DNA of 64,000 nt from Salinicola socius (lineage in GTDB: Bacteria; Pseudomonadota; Gammaproteobacteria; Pseudomonadales; Halomonadaceae), in assembly GCF_001937195.1 (NCBI RefSeq), contig NZ_MSDO01000017.1, positions 124,001 to 188,000 of the forward strand, read 5' to 3'. The notes under the pieces are model-generated. The model was given only the letters and a program-made list of their open reading frames with translations, was not told the origin of the DNA and did not search any database. The position numbers were made by a program, and so were the translations under genes. This document shows, piece after piece, positions 53,016 to 60,876 of the stretch (positions are counted from its first letter, which is position 1; each line of letters begins with the position of its first letter).

Positions 53016-53066
53016 TGCGACGTCACGCTCAAGCGTGTTTGCGACATGACGATGCGATTTGCGACA
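53016..53066. promoter_or_regulatory. Repeated TGCGAC motifs upstream of soxB
   Basis: TGCGAC occurs at 53016-53021, 53040-53045 and 53060-53065. The last two sit in an exact 9-base direct repeat TTTGCGACA (53038-53046, 53058-53066) spaced 20 bases apart, two helical turns. A palindrome CACGCT-CA-AGCGTG (53024-53037) lies between the first and second. Direct repeats at this spacing suit an AraC-type activator, the kind that controls betaine/sarcosine genes in pseudomonads. The regulator itself is not in the window. Confidence 0.5.
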
Positions 53067-53100
53067 GAGGCGATCAGTGCAGAGATTCATGGTGACAACG

Positions 53101-53127
53101 AAAAACGCCGCTCAGGTCGAGCGGCGT
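53101..53127 (-). terminator. Rho-independent terminator of tag
   Basis: ACGCCGCTC (53105-53113) pairs with GAGCGGCGT (53119-53127), loop of 5. On the minus strand the stem is followed by TTTTC, about 23 bases after the tag stop. Confidence 0.88.
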
Positions 53128-53149
53128 CAGTGATTTCGCAACTCGATGA

Positions 53150-53740
53150 TCACCCCATCGCTGCCACCGGCTTGCGGCGATGACACGTTTCGGCGTGGTC
53201 GTTGACCATGCCGACGGCTTCCATCCAGGCGTAGACGATGACCGGGCCGACGAACTTGAAGCCGCGCTTCTTGAGCGCCTTGGAAATTTCCAGGGATAGC
53301 GGGGTCTGGGTGGGGACCGGCCCATCGCGCTCGACGTCTCGCTGGATCGGCCGGCCGCCGACCATGCCCCACAGGAATTCGGAGAAATCTTCGCCGTTGT
53401 CTCGCATGGCGAGGTATGCCTGGGCGTTGCCGATCGTCGCCTCGATCTTGGATCGCGAGCGGATGATGCCGGCATTGCCCATCAAACGCTCGATGTCGTG
53501 CTCGTCGTACCGGGCGATCCGCTCGGGATCGAACTCCTCGAAGGCGTCGCGGAAGGCGTCGCGCTTCTTGAGAATGGTGAGCCAGGAAAGCCCTGCCTGA
53601 AAGCCATCCAGGATCAGCTTTTCCCACAGCGCGCGGCTATCGTATTCCGGAACGCCCCACTCCTCGTCGTGATACTCGGCATTCAGCGGGTGGGTCTGAG
53701 CCCAGGCACAGCGCGGCAGGTCAGATATCGGGTCACTCAT
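53150..53740 (-). CDS. tag: DNA-3-methyladenine glycosylase I
   Basis: 196-residue base-excision repair enzyme that removes 3-methyladenine. Family features are RCAWAQTHPLNAEYHDEEWGVPEYDSRALWEKL, FQAGLSWLTILKKRDAFRDAF and the zinc-snap cysteine/histidines (MVNDHAETCHRR) near the C-terminus. Of the two adjacent ATGs, 53740 has the better distance from GAGAG. It stands between the sox operon and fdhA but with terminators on both sides, so it is a separate unit. Confidence 0.95.
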   Translation of the reverse strand: MSDPISDLPRCAWAQTHPLNAEYHDEEWGVPEYDSRALWEKLILDGFQAGLSWLTILKKRDAFRDAFEEFDPERIARYDEHDIERLMGNAGIIRSRSKIEATIGNAQAYLAMRDNGEDFSEFLWGMVGGRPIQRDVERDGPVPTQTPLSLEISKALKKRGFKFVGPVIVYAWMEAVGMVNDHAETCHRRKPVAAMG

Positions 53741-53817
53741 CATCGGCTCTCGTGGACTTGTTTTCGCAGGGTCATGGTGGGGCCGATTCTGCCGCCTATC
53801 GCTGGCGCAGCCAAACG

Positions 53818-53859
53818 AAAAAGCGCCGGCGGTGCCCCAGGGCGTCGCCGGCACTTTTT
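53818..53859 (-). terminator. Hairpin terminator downstream of fdhA
   Basis: AAAAAGCGCCGGCG (53818-53831) pairs with CGCCGGCACTTTTT (53846-53859) with one mismatch and a 14-base loop. It ends in T5 on the minus strand, about 40 bases after fdhA. The A/T flanks make it usable in both directions. Confidence 0.85.
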
Positions 53860-53860
53860 A

Positions 53861-53883
53861 CAGCGCCCCGAAACTGGCGCTAG
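53861..53883. repeat. REP-like short palindromic repeat, copy 1
   Basis: 23 bases beginning CAGCGCCCCG and ending GGCGCTAG form a 6-bp stem AGCGCC/GGCGCT. It matches 20 of 23 positions with 55277-55299 and lies just past the fdhA stop, beside the CGTGGCT doublet (53885-53898) that overlaps that stop codon. Confidence 0.6.
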
Positions 53884-53896
53884 TCGTGGCTCGTGG

Positions 53897-55090
53897 CTAC
53901 TTGAGCGTCCCGTGCGGGTCGATGACGAATTTCTTGGCCGCGCCGCCGTCGAAGTCGGCGTAACCCTGCGGCGCCTCGTCGAGCGAGATGGTCTGCACGT
54001 TCACGGCCTTGCCGATCTGTACCCTGTCGTGAAGGATCGCCTGCATCAACTGGCGCTGATAACGCATGGCCGGCGTCTGGCCGGTGTGGAACGACATCGC
54101 CTTGGCCCAGCCGAGACCGAACTTCATCGAGAGATTGCCATGTTTGGCCTCTTCGCTATCCGCGCCGGGGTCTTCGGTGACGTAAAGCCCGGGAATGCCG
54201 ACCCGCCCGCCCGCCTGGGTGATTTCCATGACGGCATTGAGCACGGTAGCCGGCTGCTCATGCGCGTGGTTGTGGCCATGGCAGTTGGCCTCGAAACCCA
54301 CCGCATCGACCGCGGCATCGACCTCCGGCACGCCCAGCACCGACTCGATCAGCTCCGACATGCTGGCATCCTGCTTGAGATCGAGACCTTCACAGCCAAA
54401 GCTGCGAGCCTGGTCGAGGCGCTTGTCGTTCATGTCGCCGACGATCACGCAGGCCGCGCCCAGCAGCTGTGCGGAAACTGCCGCCGCCAGCCCTACCGGA
54501 CCCGCGCCGGCGATATAGACCGTCGAACCCGGCTGGACACCGGCAGTCACACAGCCGTGGAAGCCGGTGGGGAAGATATCCGAGAGCATGGTGAGGTCGA
54601 GAATCTTCTCCATCGCCTGCGCCTTGTCGGGGAAAACGAGCAACTGGAAGTCGGCATAGGGCACCATCACGTATTCGGCCTGACCGCCGACCCAGCCACC
54701 CATGTCGACATAGCCGTAGGCACCACCGGCGCGGTCACCGTTGACGTGCAGGCAGATATGGGTATCGCCGCGCTTGCAGTTGCGGCAACGGCCGCAGGCA
54801 ACGTTGAACGGCACCGAGACGATATCGCCGATCTTGATGAACTCGACATCGCGGCCACATTCGATCACTTCGCCGGTGATCTCGTGGCCGAGCACGAGCC
54901 CTTCCGGTGCCGTGGTTCGGCCACGCACCATGTGCTGGTCGCTGCCGCAGATATTGGTGGTCAGAATCTTGAGGATGACCCCGTGATGGCACTGGCGGCT
55001 GCCGAGCGCCAGTTCGGGAAAGGGAATGCTTTCGACGGCGACCTTGCCGGCACCGCGAAAGACGACGCCTCGGTTGGCGGGTGAAGACAT
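53897..55090 (-). CDS. fdhA: Glutathione-independent formaldehyde dehydrogenase
   Basis: 397-residue zinc- and NAD-dependent enzyme oxidising formaldehyde to formate. Features are ILTTNICGSDQHMVRGRTT with catalytic-zinc cysteine near 48, GHEITGEV (69-76), the structural zinc loop CGRCRNCKRGDTHIC, the long insertion GDRAGGAYGYVDMGGWVGGQAEYV typical of this tightly NAD-binding group, and AGAGPVGLAAA. CAGGAG precedes the ATG. It removes formaldehyde made by betaine and sarcosine demethylation; gbcB and the sox operon flank it. Confidence 0.95.
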   Translation of the reverse strand: MSSPANRGVVFRGAGKVAVESIPFPELALGSRQCHHGVILKILTTNICGSDQHMVRGRTTAPEGLVLGHEITGEVIECGRDVEFIKIGDIVSVPFNVACGRCRNCKRGDTHICLHVNGDRAGGAYGYVDMGGWVGGQAEYVMVPYADFQLLVFPDKAQAMEKILDLTMLSDIFPTGFHGCVTAGVQPGSTVYIAGAGPVGLAAAVSAQLLGAACVIVGDMNDKRLDQARSFGCEGLDLKQDASMSELIESVLGVPEVDAAVDAVGFEANCHGHNHAHEQPATVLNAVMEITQAGGRVGIPGLYVTEDPGADSEEAKHGNLSMKFGLGWAKAMSFHTGQTPAMRYQRQLMQAILHDRVQIGKAVNVQTISLDEAPQGYADFDGGAAKKFVIDPHGTLK

Positions 55091-55276
55091 GGCGTGAACT
55101 CCTGGGTCTGATCTCGGAATGCCTTGTGTCGTGCCGCTGTGGCGACGACATCGAATGAAGGCGCGAAACCAGACTAGGAGTTACCTCGACGGTGGACCGG
55201 TCTCGTCACGCCATCGAATGACGCTGCGACGACAGCCGCCAGGTCCAAAGGTCTAAGATTCGTGGCTCACTTTCCA

Positions 55277-55299
55277 CAGCGCCCCGCAGCCGGCGCTAG
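55277..55299. repeat. REP-like short palindromic repeat, copy 2
   Basis: Same 23-base hairpin unit as 53861-53883 with three differences in the loop. Its terminal CTAG (55296-55299) is the left target-site copy of the MITE at 55300-55422. Before that insertion the repeat would have abutted the gbcB stop codon. Confidence 0.6.
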
Positions 55300-55422
55300 G
55301 TGCTGTCTGGAAAGTGTCGATCGAAGGCCAAGCAAGGCAAAAATCGGCGAAAACGGACCGGGCTGGCGCCCCAGCCGATTTTTAACACCGCATGGGCGAG
55401 CGCAGTACTTTTCAGACAGTGC
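55300..55422. mobile_element. MITE-like non-autonomous element, copy 2 (123 bp)
   Basis: Ends GTGCTGTCTGGAAA and, inverted, GCACTGTCTGAAAA (11 of 14 matching), flanked by CTAG at 55296-55299 and 55423-55426. The interior shares ACGGACCGGGCTGGCG, CAGCCGATTTTTAAC and GCCGCATGG-like stretches with copy 1. The inner half can fold into a long hairpin (AAAAATCGGC with GCCGATTTTT). The right CTAG supplies the TAG stop of gbcB. It has no coding capacity. Confidence 0.85.
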
Positions 55423-56523
55423 CTAGAAGTCGATGACGACTTTACCCCGCGGCTTCGAACAGCATGACAGGATGAAACCTTCGGCTTCGTCCTCTTCGGT
55501 GATGCCGCCGTTGTGCTCCATCTCGACCTCGCCTTCCAGCTTCATCACCCGGCAGGTGCCGCAGATCCCCATCCCGCAGGCCTTGGGAATATGCAGGCCG
55601 AGCTTGGCGGCGGCCGAATGGATGGTGTCGTTCTCGCTGACGCGGATACTCTTGCCGCTCCCGGTGAACTCGACCGGCACCAGATCGGCGGTATCCACTT
55701 CCTCGGCGTCGGCCTCGGCCTGTTCGGCCAGCTCCAGCACGTCCTGCTGGATACTCAACGGCGTCGCGCCGAAGGACTCCTGATGGTAGCGGGACATGTC
55801 GAAACCGTCTTCCTGCAGCACCTGGCGGATCGCCTTCATGAAAGGTGCCGGGCCACAGCAGAACACTTCCCGCTCGAGATAGTCCGGTGCCATCAGCATC
55901 AGCATCTGACGTGTCAGGTAACCGCGAAAACCGGACCAGGCCTGGCTGAGTTCATCGCTGCGCTCGCAGACGATATGCAGCCGGAACTCCGGCAGCCGCG
56001 AGAACATGTGCACCAGTTCGCGGTGGTAGATGATGTCGTTGGGCGCCTGGGCGCAATGAATGAACTCGAGATCGACGGCCGCGTTGGTATCGAAGAACCA
56101 GCGTGTCATCGACATCAACGGCGTGATACCGACGCCGCCCGAGAGCATCAGCACTTTTTCTGCCGGATGATCGATGACGTTGAAGTCGCCCACCGGCCCA
56201 TGCACGACCATCGGCTCGCCGACCTTGAGATTGTCGTGGAGCCAATTGGAGACCTGACCGCCGGGCAGGCGTTTGACGGTGATCGAGAAGCTGTAGGGAA
56301 TCGAGGGCGAGCTCGAGATCGTATAGGAGCGCATGACCGGCTGTCCGGCGATCTCCAGTTCCAGCGTGACGAACTGCCCTGGCTTGAAGAAGAACATCAG
56401 CGGCTGGTCGGCCATGAAGCAGAACGTCCGCACGTTCCAGGTTTCCTGAATGACCTTGACGCACCTTACCTGGTGCCGCCCGTTGGTCCAGGTTTGGGTA
56501 TTGACCGGATTGAAGAATTGCAT
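55423..56523 (-). CDS. gbcB: Glycine betaine demethylase reductase subunit
   Basis: 366-residue reductase feeding electrons from NAD(P)H to the Rieske oxygenase GbcA. FNR-type domains come first (flavin motif RSYTISSSP near 68-76, nucleotide motif LMLSGGVGITPLMSM). A C-terminal plant-type ferredoxin domain follows with cysteines in ACGMGICGTC and a final CCSKPRG. The ATG at 56523 is preferred over a GTG two codons earlier. The TAG stop is formed by the CTAG flank of the MITE, with no coding change. Divergent from gbcA by 445 bases. Confidence 0.92.
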   Translation of the reverse strand: MQFFNPVNTQTWTNGRHQVRCVKVIQETWNVRTFCFMADQPLMFFFKPGQFVTLELEIAGQPVMRSYTISSSPSIPYSFSITVKRLPGGQVSNWLHDNLKVGEPMVVHGPVGDFNVIDHPAEKVLMLSGGVGITPLMSMTRWFFDTNAAVDLEFIHCAQAPNDIIYHRELVHMFSRLPEFRLHIVCERSDELSQAWSGFRGYLTRQMLMLMAPDYLEREVFCCGPAPFMKAIRQVLQEDGFDMSRYHQESFGATPLSIQQDVLELAEQAEADAEEVDTADLVPVEFTGSGKSIRVSENDTIHSAAAKLGLHIPKACGMGICGTCRVMKLEGEVEMEHNGGITEEDEAEGFILSCCSKPRGKVVIDF

Positions 56524-56968
56524 CGTCACCGCGCTCTATCGGGGGGAAGATAGCGCTGGCGAGACAACGTCGACCCGCACCGCCGCTTCCGGAGAATGAC
56601 CTTCATGAGCGGATTCTGGGCACCGCGGCGCCGGCCGACTTGCCCGTCAGCGACACGGGCATGCCAACCACCCCCAGCCGCCGCCAAAACTGCGACGCCG
56701 CAACGCAAACTTACCTGACGTGACGCCCGTGCAGCGTCATCGGTCCTTGGGTATCGACCGGTGACTGCCCGGTGAGCATTTGTGCCTGCCGGTCGTCCTG
56801 AACTCGACGAATGTCGCGGGTGGACAATTTCATTACCGGCGCCTGGGCGACACTCGCCGAAAGTTGGACCGACAGCACGACATCGCTGCCATCCTGAGCC
56901 ATTCACTCGGTCGATCCCACGGACGTGTTCGGGAAAGGCCCACACCTGATATTGATGAGGATGCGACC
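56524..56968. promoter_or_regulatory. Divergent promoter region of gbcB and gbcA
   Basis: 445 bases between the divergent betaine demethylase genes. Open frames across it have no family similarity and are taken as non-coding. One TGCGAC motif (56691-56696), as seen three times before soxB, and CGACA-containing sites near 56651 and 56873 are possible activator contacts. GAGG at 56957-56960 serves gbcA. No promoter boxes were identified with confidence. Confidence 0.45.
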
Positions 56969-58258
56969 ATGCCACCACTTCCACGCGATAGCCTGGAGGA
57001 CTCACTTGCCTTGACCCGCGTCGCCGTAGCGGAAATGCTGGATCAGCGCGACCCGACCTTCTCGCTGCCACAGCCGTTTTACAACGATTCGCGCCTGTTC
57101 GCGCTGGACATGCAGGAAGTGTTCGAAAAGCAGTGGCTGTTCGCCGGCATGAGCTGCGAGATTCCCGCCAAGGGAAATTTCTTCAAGCTGGAGATCGGCA
57201 GCAACTCGATCATCGTGGTGCGCGGCGCCGAGAACCGCATCCAGGCTTTCCATAACGTCTGCCGTCACCGCGGTTCGCGGTTGTGTCTCAAGGACAAGGG
57301 CAAGGTCGCCAAGCTGGTCTGTCCCTACCACCAGTGGACTTACGAACTGGATGGCCGATTACTGTTCGCCGGCAGCGATATGGGTACCGACTTCGACATG
57401 AGTGCCTACGGTCTCAAGCCCGTGGCGGTGAAGAGCGCGGGCGGTTTCGTGTTCATCAACCTGAGCGACGACCCGGAGCCGATCGACGACTTCCTCGTCT
57501 CGCTCGAGCACTATCTTTCGCCCTATGAGATGGATAACGTCAAGGTCGCGGTGGAGTCGAACATCGTCGAACGCGCCAACTGGAAGCTGGTCGTCGAGAA
57601 CAATCGCGAATGCTACCACTGCAATGGTGCTCATCCCGAGCTGCTGAACTCGCTGATCGAATTCGACGATACCGACGATCCCCGTTCCACCGGAGAATAT
57701 CGCGACCTGGTCGCTCGCAAGCAGGCCGACTGGACCGCCTGCGAAGTGCCGTGGCAACTGGCCCGATTCGGCAAGCGCAACCGACTGACCCGGACACCGC
57801 TGATCGACGGCATCGTCTCGATGACCATGGACGGCAAGCCGGGTTGCAACAAGCTGATGGGCCATATTCCCAATCCCGACATGGGCTCGCTGCGCATCCT
57901 GCATCTGCCCAACTCCTGGAACCATTTCATGGGCGACCATGCCGTGGTCTTTCGGGTGCTGCCGTTAGGTCCGCAGGAGACGCTGGTCACCACCAAATGG
58001 CTGGTGCACAAGGATGCCGTCGAAGGCGTCGACTACGACCCCGAACGGCTGCGCCAGGTCTGGGATGCCACCAACGATCAGGATCGGCGCCTAGCCGAAG
58101 AAAACCAGTTGGGCATCAATTCCCGCGCCTATCAGCCCGGCCCCTACTCGCAGACCTACGAGTTCGGCGTCATCGATTTCGTCAACTGGTACAGCGAAAC
58201 ATTGCGGGCCAACCTCGGTGTCGAGACATCGCCCCAGTTGCAGGTCGCCTCGCAGTAA
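56969..58258 (+). CDS. gbcA: Glycine betaine demethylase, Rieske oxygenase subunit
   Basis: 429-residue ring-hydroxylating-type oxygenase that converts glycine betaine to dimethylglycine and formaldehyde. Rieske cluster ligands are Cys98-x-His100 (CRHRGSRLC) and Cys118-x-x-His121 (CPYHQW). The catalytic domain has the mononuclear iron motif NWKLVVENNRECYHCNGAHPEL with two histidines. The start at 56969 follows GAGGATGCGACC and gives the normal family N-terminus; 63 upstream in-frame codons are discarded. Paired with the divergent gbcB. Confidence 0.95.
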   Translation: MPPLPRDSLEDSLALTRVAVAEMLDQRDPTFSLPQPFYNDSRLFALDMQEVFEKQWLFAGMSCEIPAKGNFFKLEIGSNSIIVVRGAENRIQAFHNVCRHRGSRLCLKDKGKVAKLVCPYHQWTYELDGRLLFAGSDMGTDFDMSAYGLKPVAVKSAGGFVFINLSDDPEPIDDFLVSLEHYLSPYEMDNVKVAVESNIVERANWKLVVENNRECYHCNGAHPELLNSLIEFDDTDDPRSTGEYRDLVARKQADWTACEVPWQLARFGKRNRLTRTPLIDGIVSMTMDGKPGCNKLMGHIPNPDMGSLRILHLPNSWNHFMGDHAVVFRVLPLGPQETLVTTKWLVHKDAVEGVDYDPERLRQVWDATNDQDRRLAEENQLGINSRAYQPGPYSQTYEFGVIDFVNWYSETLRANLGVETSPQLQVASQ

Positions 58259-58312
58259 CGCTGCACGGCTTGAGCGGCAAGCGATCCATGCTTTACCGGT
58301 CATCCACCCATG

Positions 58313-58344
58313 AAAAAGGCGCTTCCCGAAGGAGGCGCCTTTTT
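58313..58344. terminator. Bidirectional terminator between gbcA and the TonB receptor gene
   Basis: AAAAAGGCGC (58313-58322) pairs with GCGCCTTTTT (58335-58344) across a 12-base loop that can extend the stem. T5 runs on both strands serve the two convergent genes. Confidence 0.9.
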
Positions 58345-58368
58345 GCTGGTTGCCAAGAGATTCGCGAA

Positions 58369-60585
58369 CTAGAACTCCACCGTTGCCGACAGCTTGAACG
58401 TCCGCGGCTCGCCTTGAACCAGCGTCTGGAAACCCGTCGTGGCGGCAGACTCCCAGTAATCCTCGTCGGTCACGTTGTCGACGCCAGCCCGCCAGATCAG
58501 GCTCGCCTCGTTGAGCGGCATGGTGTAGCGGAAGCCCAGGTCGAGACGATTCCAGGGATCGACTTCAAGATTGTTGTTGTCGTCGACGTACTGCGAGCCG
58601 GTGCGAATGAATCGACCAGTCGCCGTGAGCCGGTCCATGTGGGGGATATCCCATTCACCGCCCAGCACATAACGATAGTTCGGCACACCAGGCGCGTCGT
58701 TGCCATCGTTTTCACCGTTGGTGGTATTACGGAGTTCCGGGTCCATGAAGGTCGCGCTCGCCAACACACGCACGCCTTCCAAGGGCACTCCGTAGCCACT
58801 CAACTCGATGCCGCGGTTACGTTGTTCGCCATTATAGCCGGCGGTATTGTCCTCAATGCTGACCTGCGGCTGCTCGATCTGGAACAGGCTGATACCACCG
58901 CCGATATTGCCGTAATCGAACTTGGCACCAATCTCGTCCTGCTTCGAACGCACGATGCCGAGGATCTCTCCTCCGTTGCTGGCCGGTACTTCGCCGATCT
59001 GTGCCGGTGCCGACTCACCCTGCTGCAACGCTTCGATATGGTTGGCATAGAGTGAGATATTGTTCGTAGCCTTGTAGACGATGCCGTAGACAGGCGTGAC
59101 GCGCGACTCGGTGAAACGACTAGTTCGGGAGCCATCCAGGGCGCTGTAATTGTTGACCTCGACTTCCTGATAACGCCCGCCCAGGGTCAGCAGTAGACGG
59201 TCGTCGAAAAAGCCCAAGGTGTCGGACAAGGCAACACCATTGTTGTAAGTCCGGCCAGTCGTATTGGGATCACTGACATCTCCGAATGGGCTTCCGCCAT
59301 CTCTGAGCGGCACGTCAGCTGGATCGTATATATTGGTTGGAAGATTCGAACCGCTGCCGAACGTGTATGCCACGTCTTTACGCGAATAGACGCTCGAGTA
59401 GCCCAGATTGACCTGATGAGAGACTGGCCCGGTCTCCAATTGCCCGCGCAAACCGACCTGGCTCGCGAAGGTTTCCGACTGGTAGGCGGTATCCAGTTGG
59501 CCGACCGTGCCATTGCCGGCTTCATCAAGCAAACTCACAGAACCCGATAGACTCCGCTCATGCGTGCGATTACCCCCTATTGCGGCATAACCGGTCCAGG
59601 AATCGCTGAAATCGTACTCGCCACGCAGCAGGGCGAAATTGGTTTCCAGGCTCGCGTGATTCCAGCTCGGCGTGTAGTTACTGTCGGCATCGGGCGCAGA
59701 GGGCACGGAACTGCCAGTGTAGTCGGCCAGGCTAACATTCAGGCGGCCGCCATCGATGATCGACTTCTGGTGACCGACATCCAGCGATGCCCGAGCGCGA
59801 TCGCCACGGTAGTCCAACCCCACGACCGCAGAGGTATTCTTGCGGCTTTCGTCATCGATGGCCGTATCCCCACGCCCGCGGTTGATACTGGCTCTAATCC
59901 CATATTCGTTCTGATTGCCGAAGCGCCGCCCGACATCGAGCTCTGTTTCACCGTAGCTGTCCGACTGGTATCCCGTGGAGATTCGGGTGATTGGCTCGTC
60001 GGTCGCCCGCTTGGGCTCGATGTTCACCGCGCCACCCACGCCAGTCCCTCCAGCAGGCACGCCATTGGCGAACGCGCTGGCACCTTTGAACAGTTCGACC
60101 CGCCCCATCATGCTGGTGTTGATCAGCTGGCGTGGCAGTACGCCGTATAGCCCACCGTAGGAAATATCGTCACCGTACAGGTCGAAGCCGCGGACCTTGA
60201 ATGACTCCGAGTAGTTGCCGAACCCCTTACCCACCATCACCGAGGCATCGTTTTGCAGCACGTCACCCAGCGTGTCGGCTTGCTGGTTCTCGATCAGCTC
60301 ATCGGTATAGCTGATGACGTTGAACGGCACGTCCATGGCGTCCTGCTCGCCGAGAACCCCGATCCGTCCCCCGGCAGCGACCTGCCCGCCCGCATAGGCC
60401 GGCGGCGGTGTATCGCCTTGGGTCAGGATCGCCTGGCTGGTGACAGTGACGGTTTCTAGCGACTGGGAATCACTACTGCTCTGCGCCCATGCCGGCGAAA
60501 CCAGCGGCGCGGCACCGATGGCCACGAAGGTCAGCAGACAGCGTGCCTGTCGGCGATTGTCCGGAGAAGAGTTCCCTGATGTCAT
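58369..60585 (-). CDS. TonB-dependent ferric-siderophore receptor
   Basis: 738-residue outer-membrane receptor. Signal peptide of about 34 residues (core LLTFVAIGAAPLVSPAWA). Plug domain at about 60-210 (DAMDVPFNVISYTDELIENQQADTLGDVL, VRGFDLYGDDISYGGLYGVLPRQ, VELFKGASAFANGVPAGGTGVGGAVNIEPKRA). A 22-strand barrel ends in the typical aromatic strand TFKLSATVEF. The plug sequence is of the FhuA/FoxA hydroxamate-type class. ATG 60585 is chosen because the signal peptide starts there. Divergent from fhuD across a Fur-box-like sequence, so iron-repressed. The exact siderophore is unknown. Confidence 0.93.
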   Translation of the reverse strand: MTSGNSSPDNRRQARCLLTFVAIGAAPLVSPAWAQSSSDSQSLETVTVTSQAILTQGDTPPPAYAGGQVAAGGRIGVLGEQDAMDVPFNVISYTDELIENQQADTLGDVLQNDASVMVGKGFGNYSESFKVRGFDLYGDDISYGGLYGVLPRQLINTSMMGRVELFKGASAFANGVPAGGTGVGGAVNIEPKRATDEPITRISTGYQSDSYGETELDVGRRFGNQNEYGIRASINRGRGDTAIDDESRKNTSAVVGLDYRGDRARASLDVGHQKSIIDGGRLNVSLADYTGSSVPSAPDADSNYTPSWNHASLETNFALLRGEYDFSDSWTGYAAIGGNRTHERSLSGSVSLLDEAGNGTVGQLDTAYQSETFASQVGLRGQLETGPVSHQVNLGYSSVYSRKDVAYTFGSGSNLPTNIYDPADVPLRDGGSPFGDVSDPNTTGRTYNNGVALSDTLGFFDDRLLLTLGGRYQEVEVNNYSALDGSRTSRFTESRVTPVYGIVYKATNNISLYANHIEALQQGESAPAQIGEVPASNGGEILGIVRSKQDEIGAKFDYGNIGGGISLFQIEQPQVSIEDNTAGYNGEQRNRGIELSGYGVPLEGVRVLASATFMDPELRNTTNGENDGNDAPGVPNYRYVLGGEWDIPHMDRLTATGRFIRTGSQYVDDNNNLEVDPWNRLDLGFRYTMPLNEASLIWRAGVDNVTDEDYWESAATTGFQTLVQGEPRTFKLSATVEF

Positions 60586-60764
60586 GTTGTTGAACCTGTT
60601 TTTGGCCTGACGACGGAATCGGTGGACCGAAAGTCGGCGGAATACGCTCCGGCCCAATGGAGAGGGGGTATTCCGCGGCATTCTATAGGGACATTGGCAA
60701 AATGAAAATGAGAACACTTCTTATATGTATGAAAATCTCGAATCGACGGACTTGCCGTTTTATT

Positions 60765-60783
60765 GATAACGATTGTCATTCGA
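60765..60783. promoter_or_regulatory. Fur-box-like site
   Basis: GATAACGATTGTCATTCGA matches the 19-base Fur consensus at 13 positions, with GATAA, GAT and TCATT intact. It lies in the divergent region between the siderophore receptor and fhuD, 94 bases before the fhuD start. A second A-rich run of AATGAAAATGAGAA type near 60700-60715 could be a further, weaker Fur contact. Confidence 0.7.
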
Positions 60784-60876
60784 TCTACCATCACCGCCCA
60801 TAGTCGCATCCGGCGCCGTTTTTTCTGCCCGGATGAGCGTCGAGCCACTCTCTTCCGTCGCCAGGGAACCGTCACT

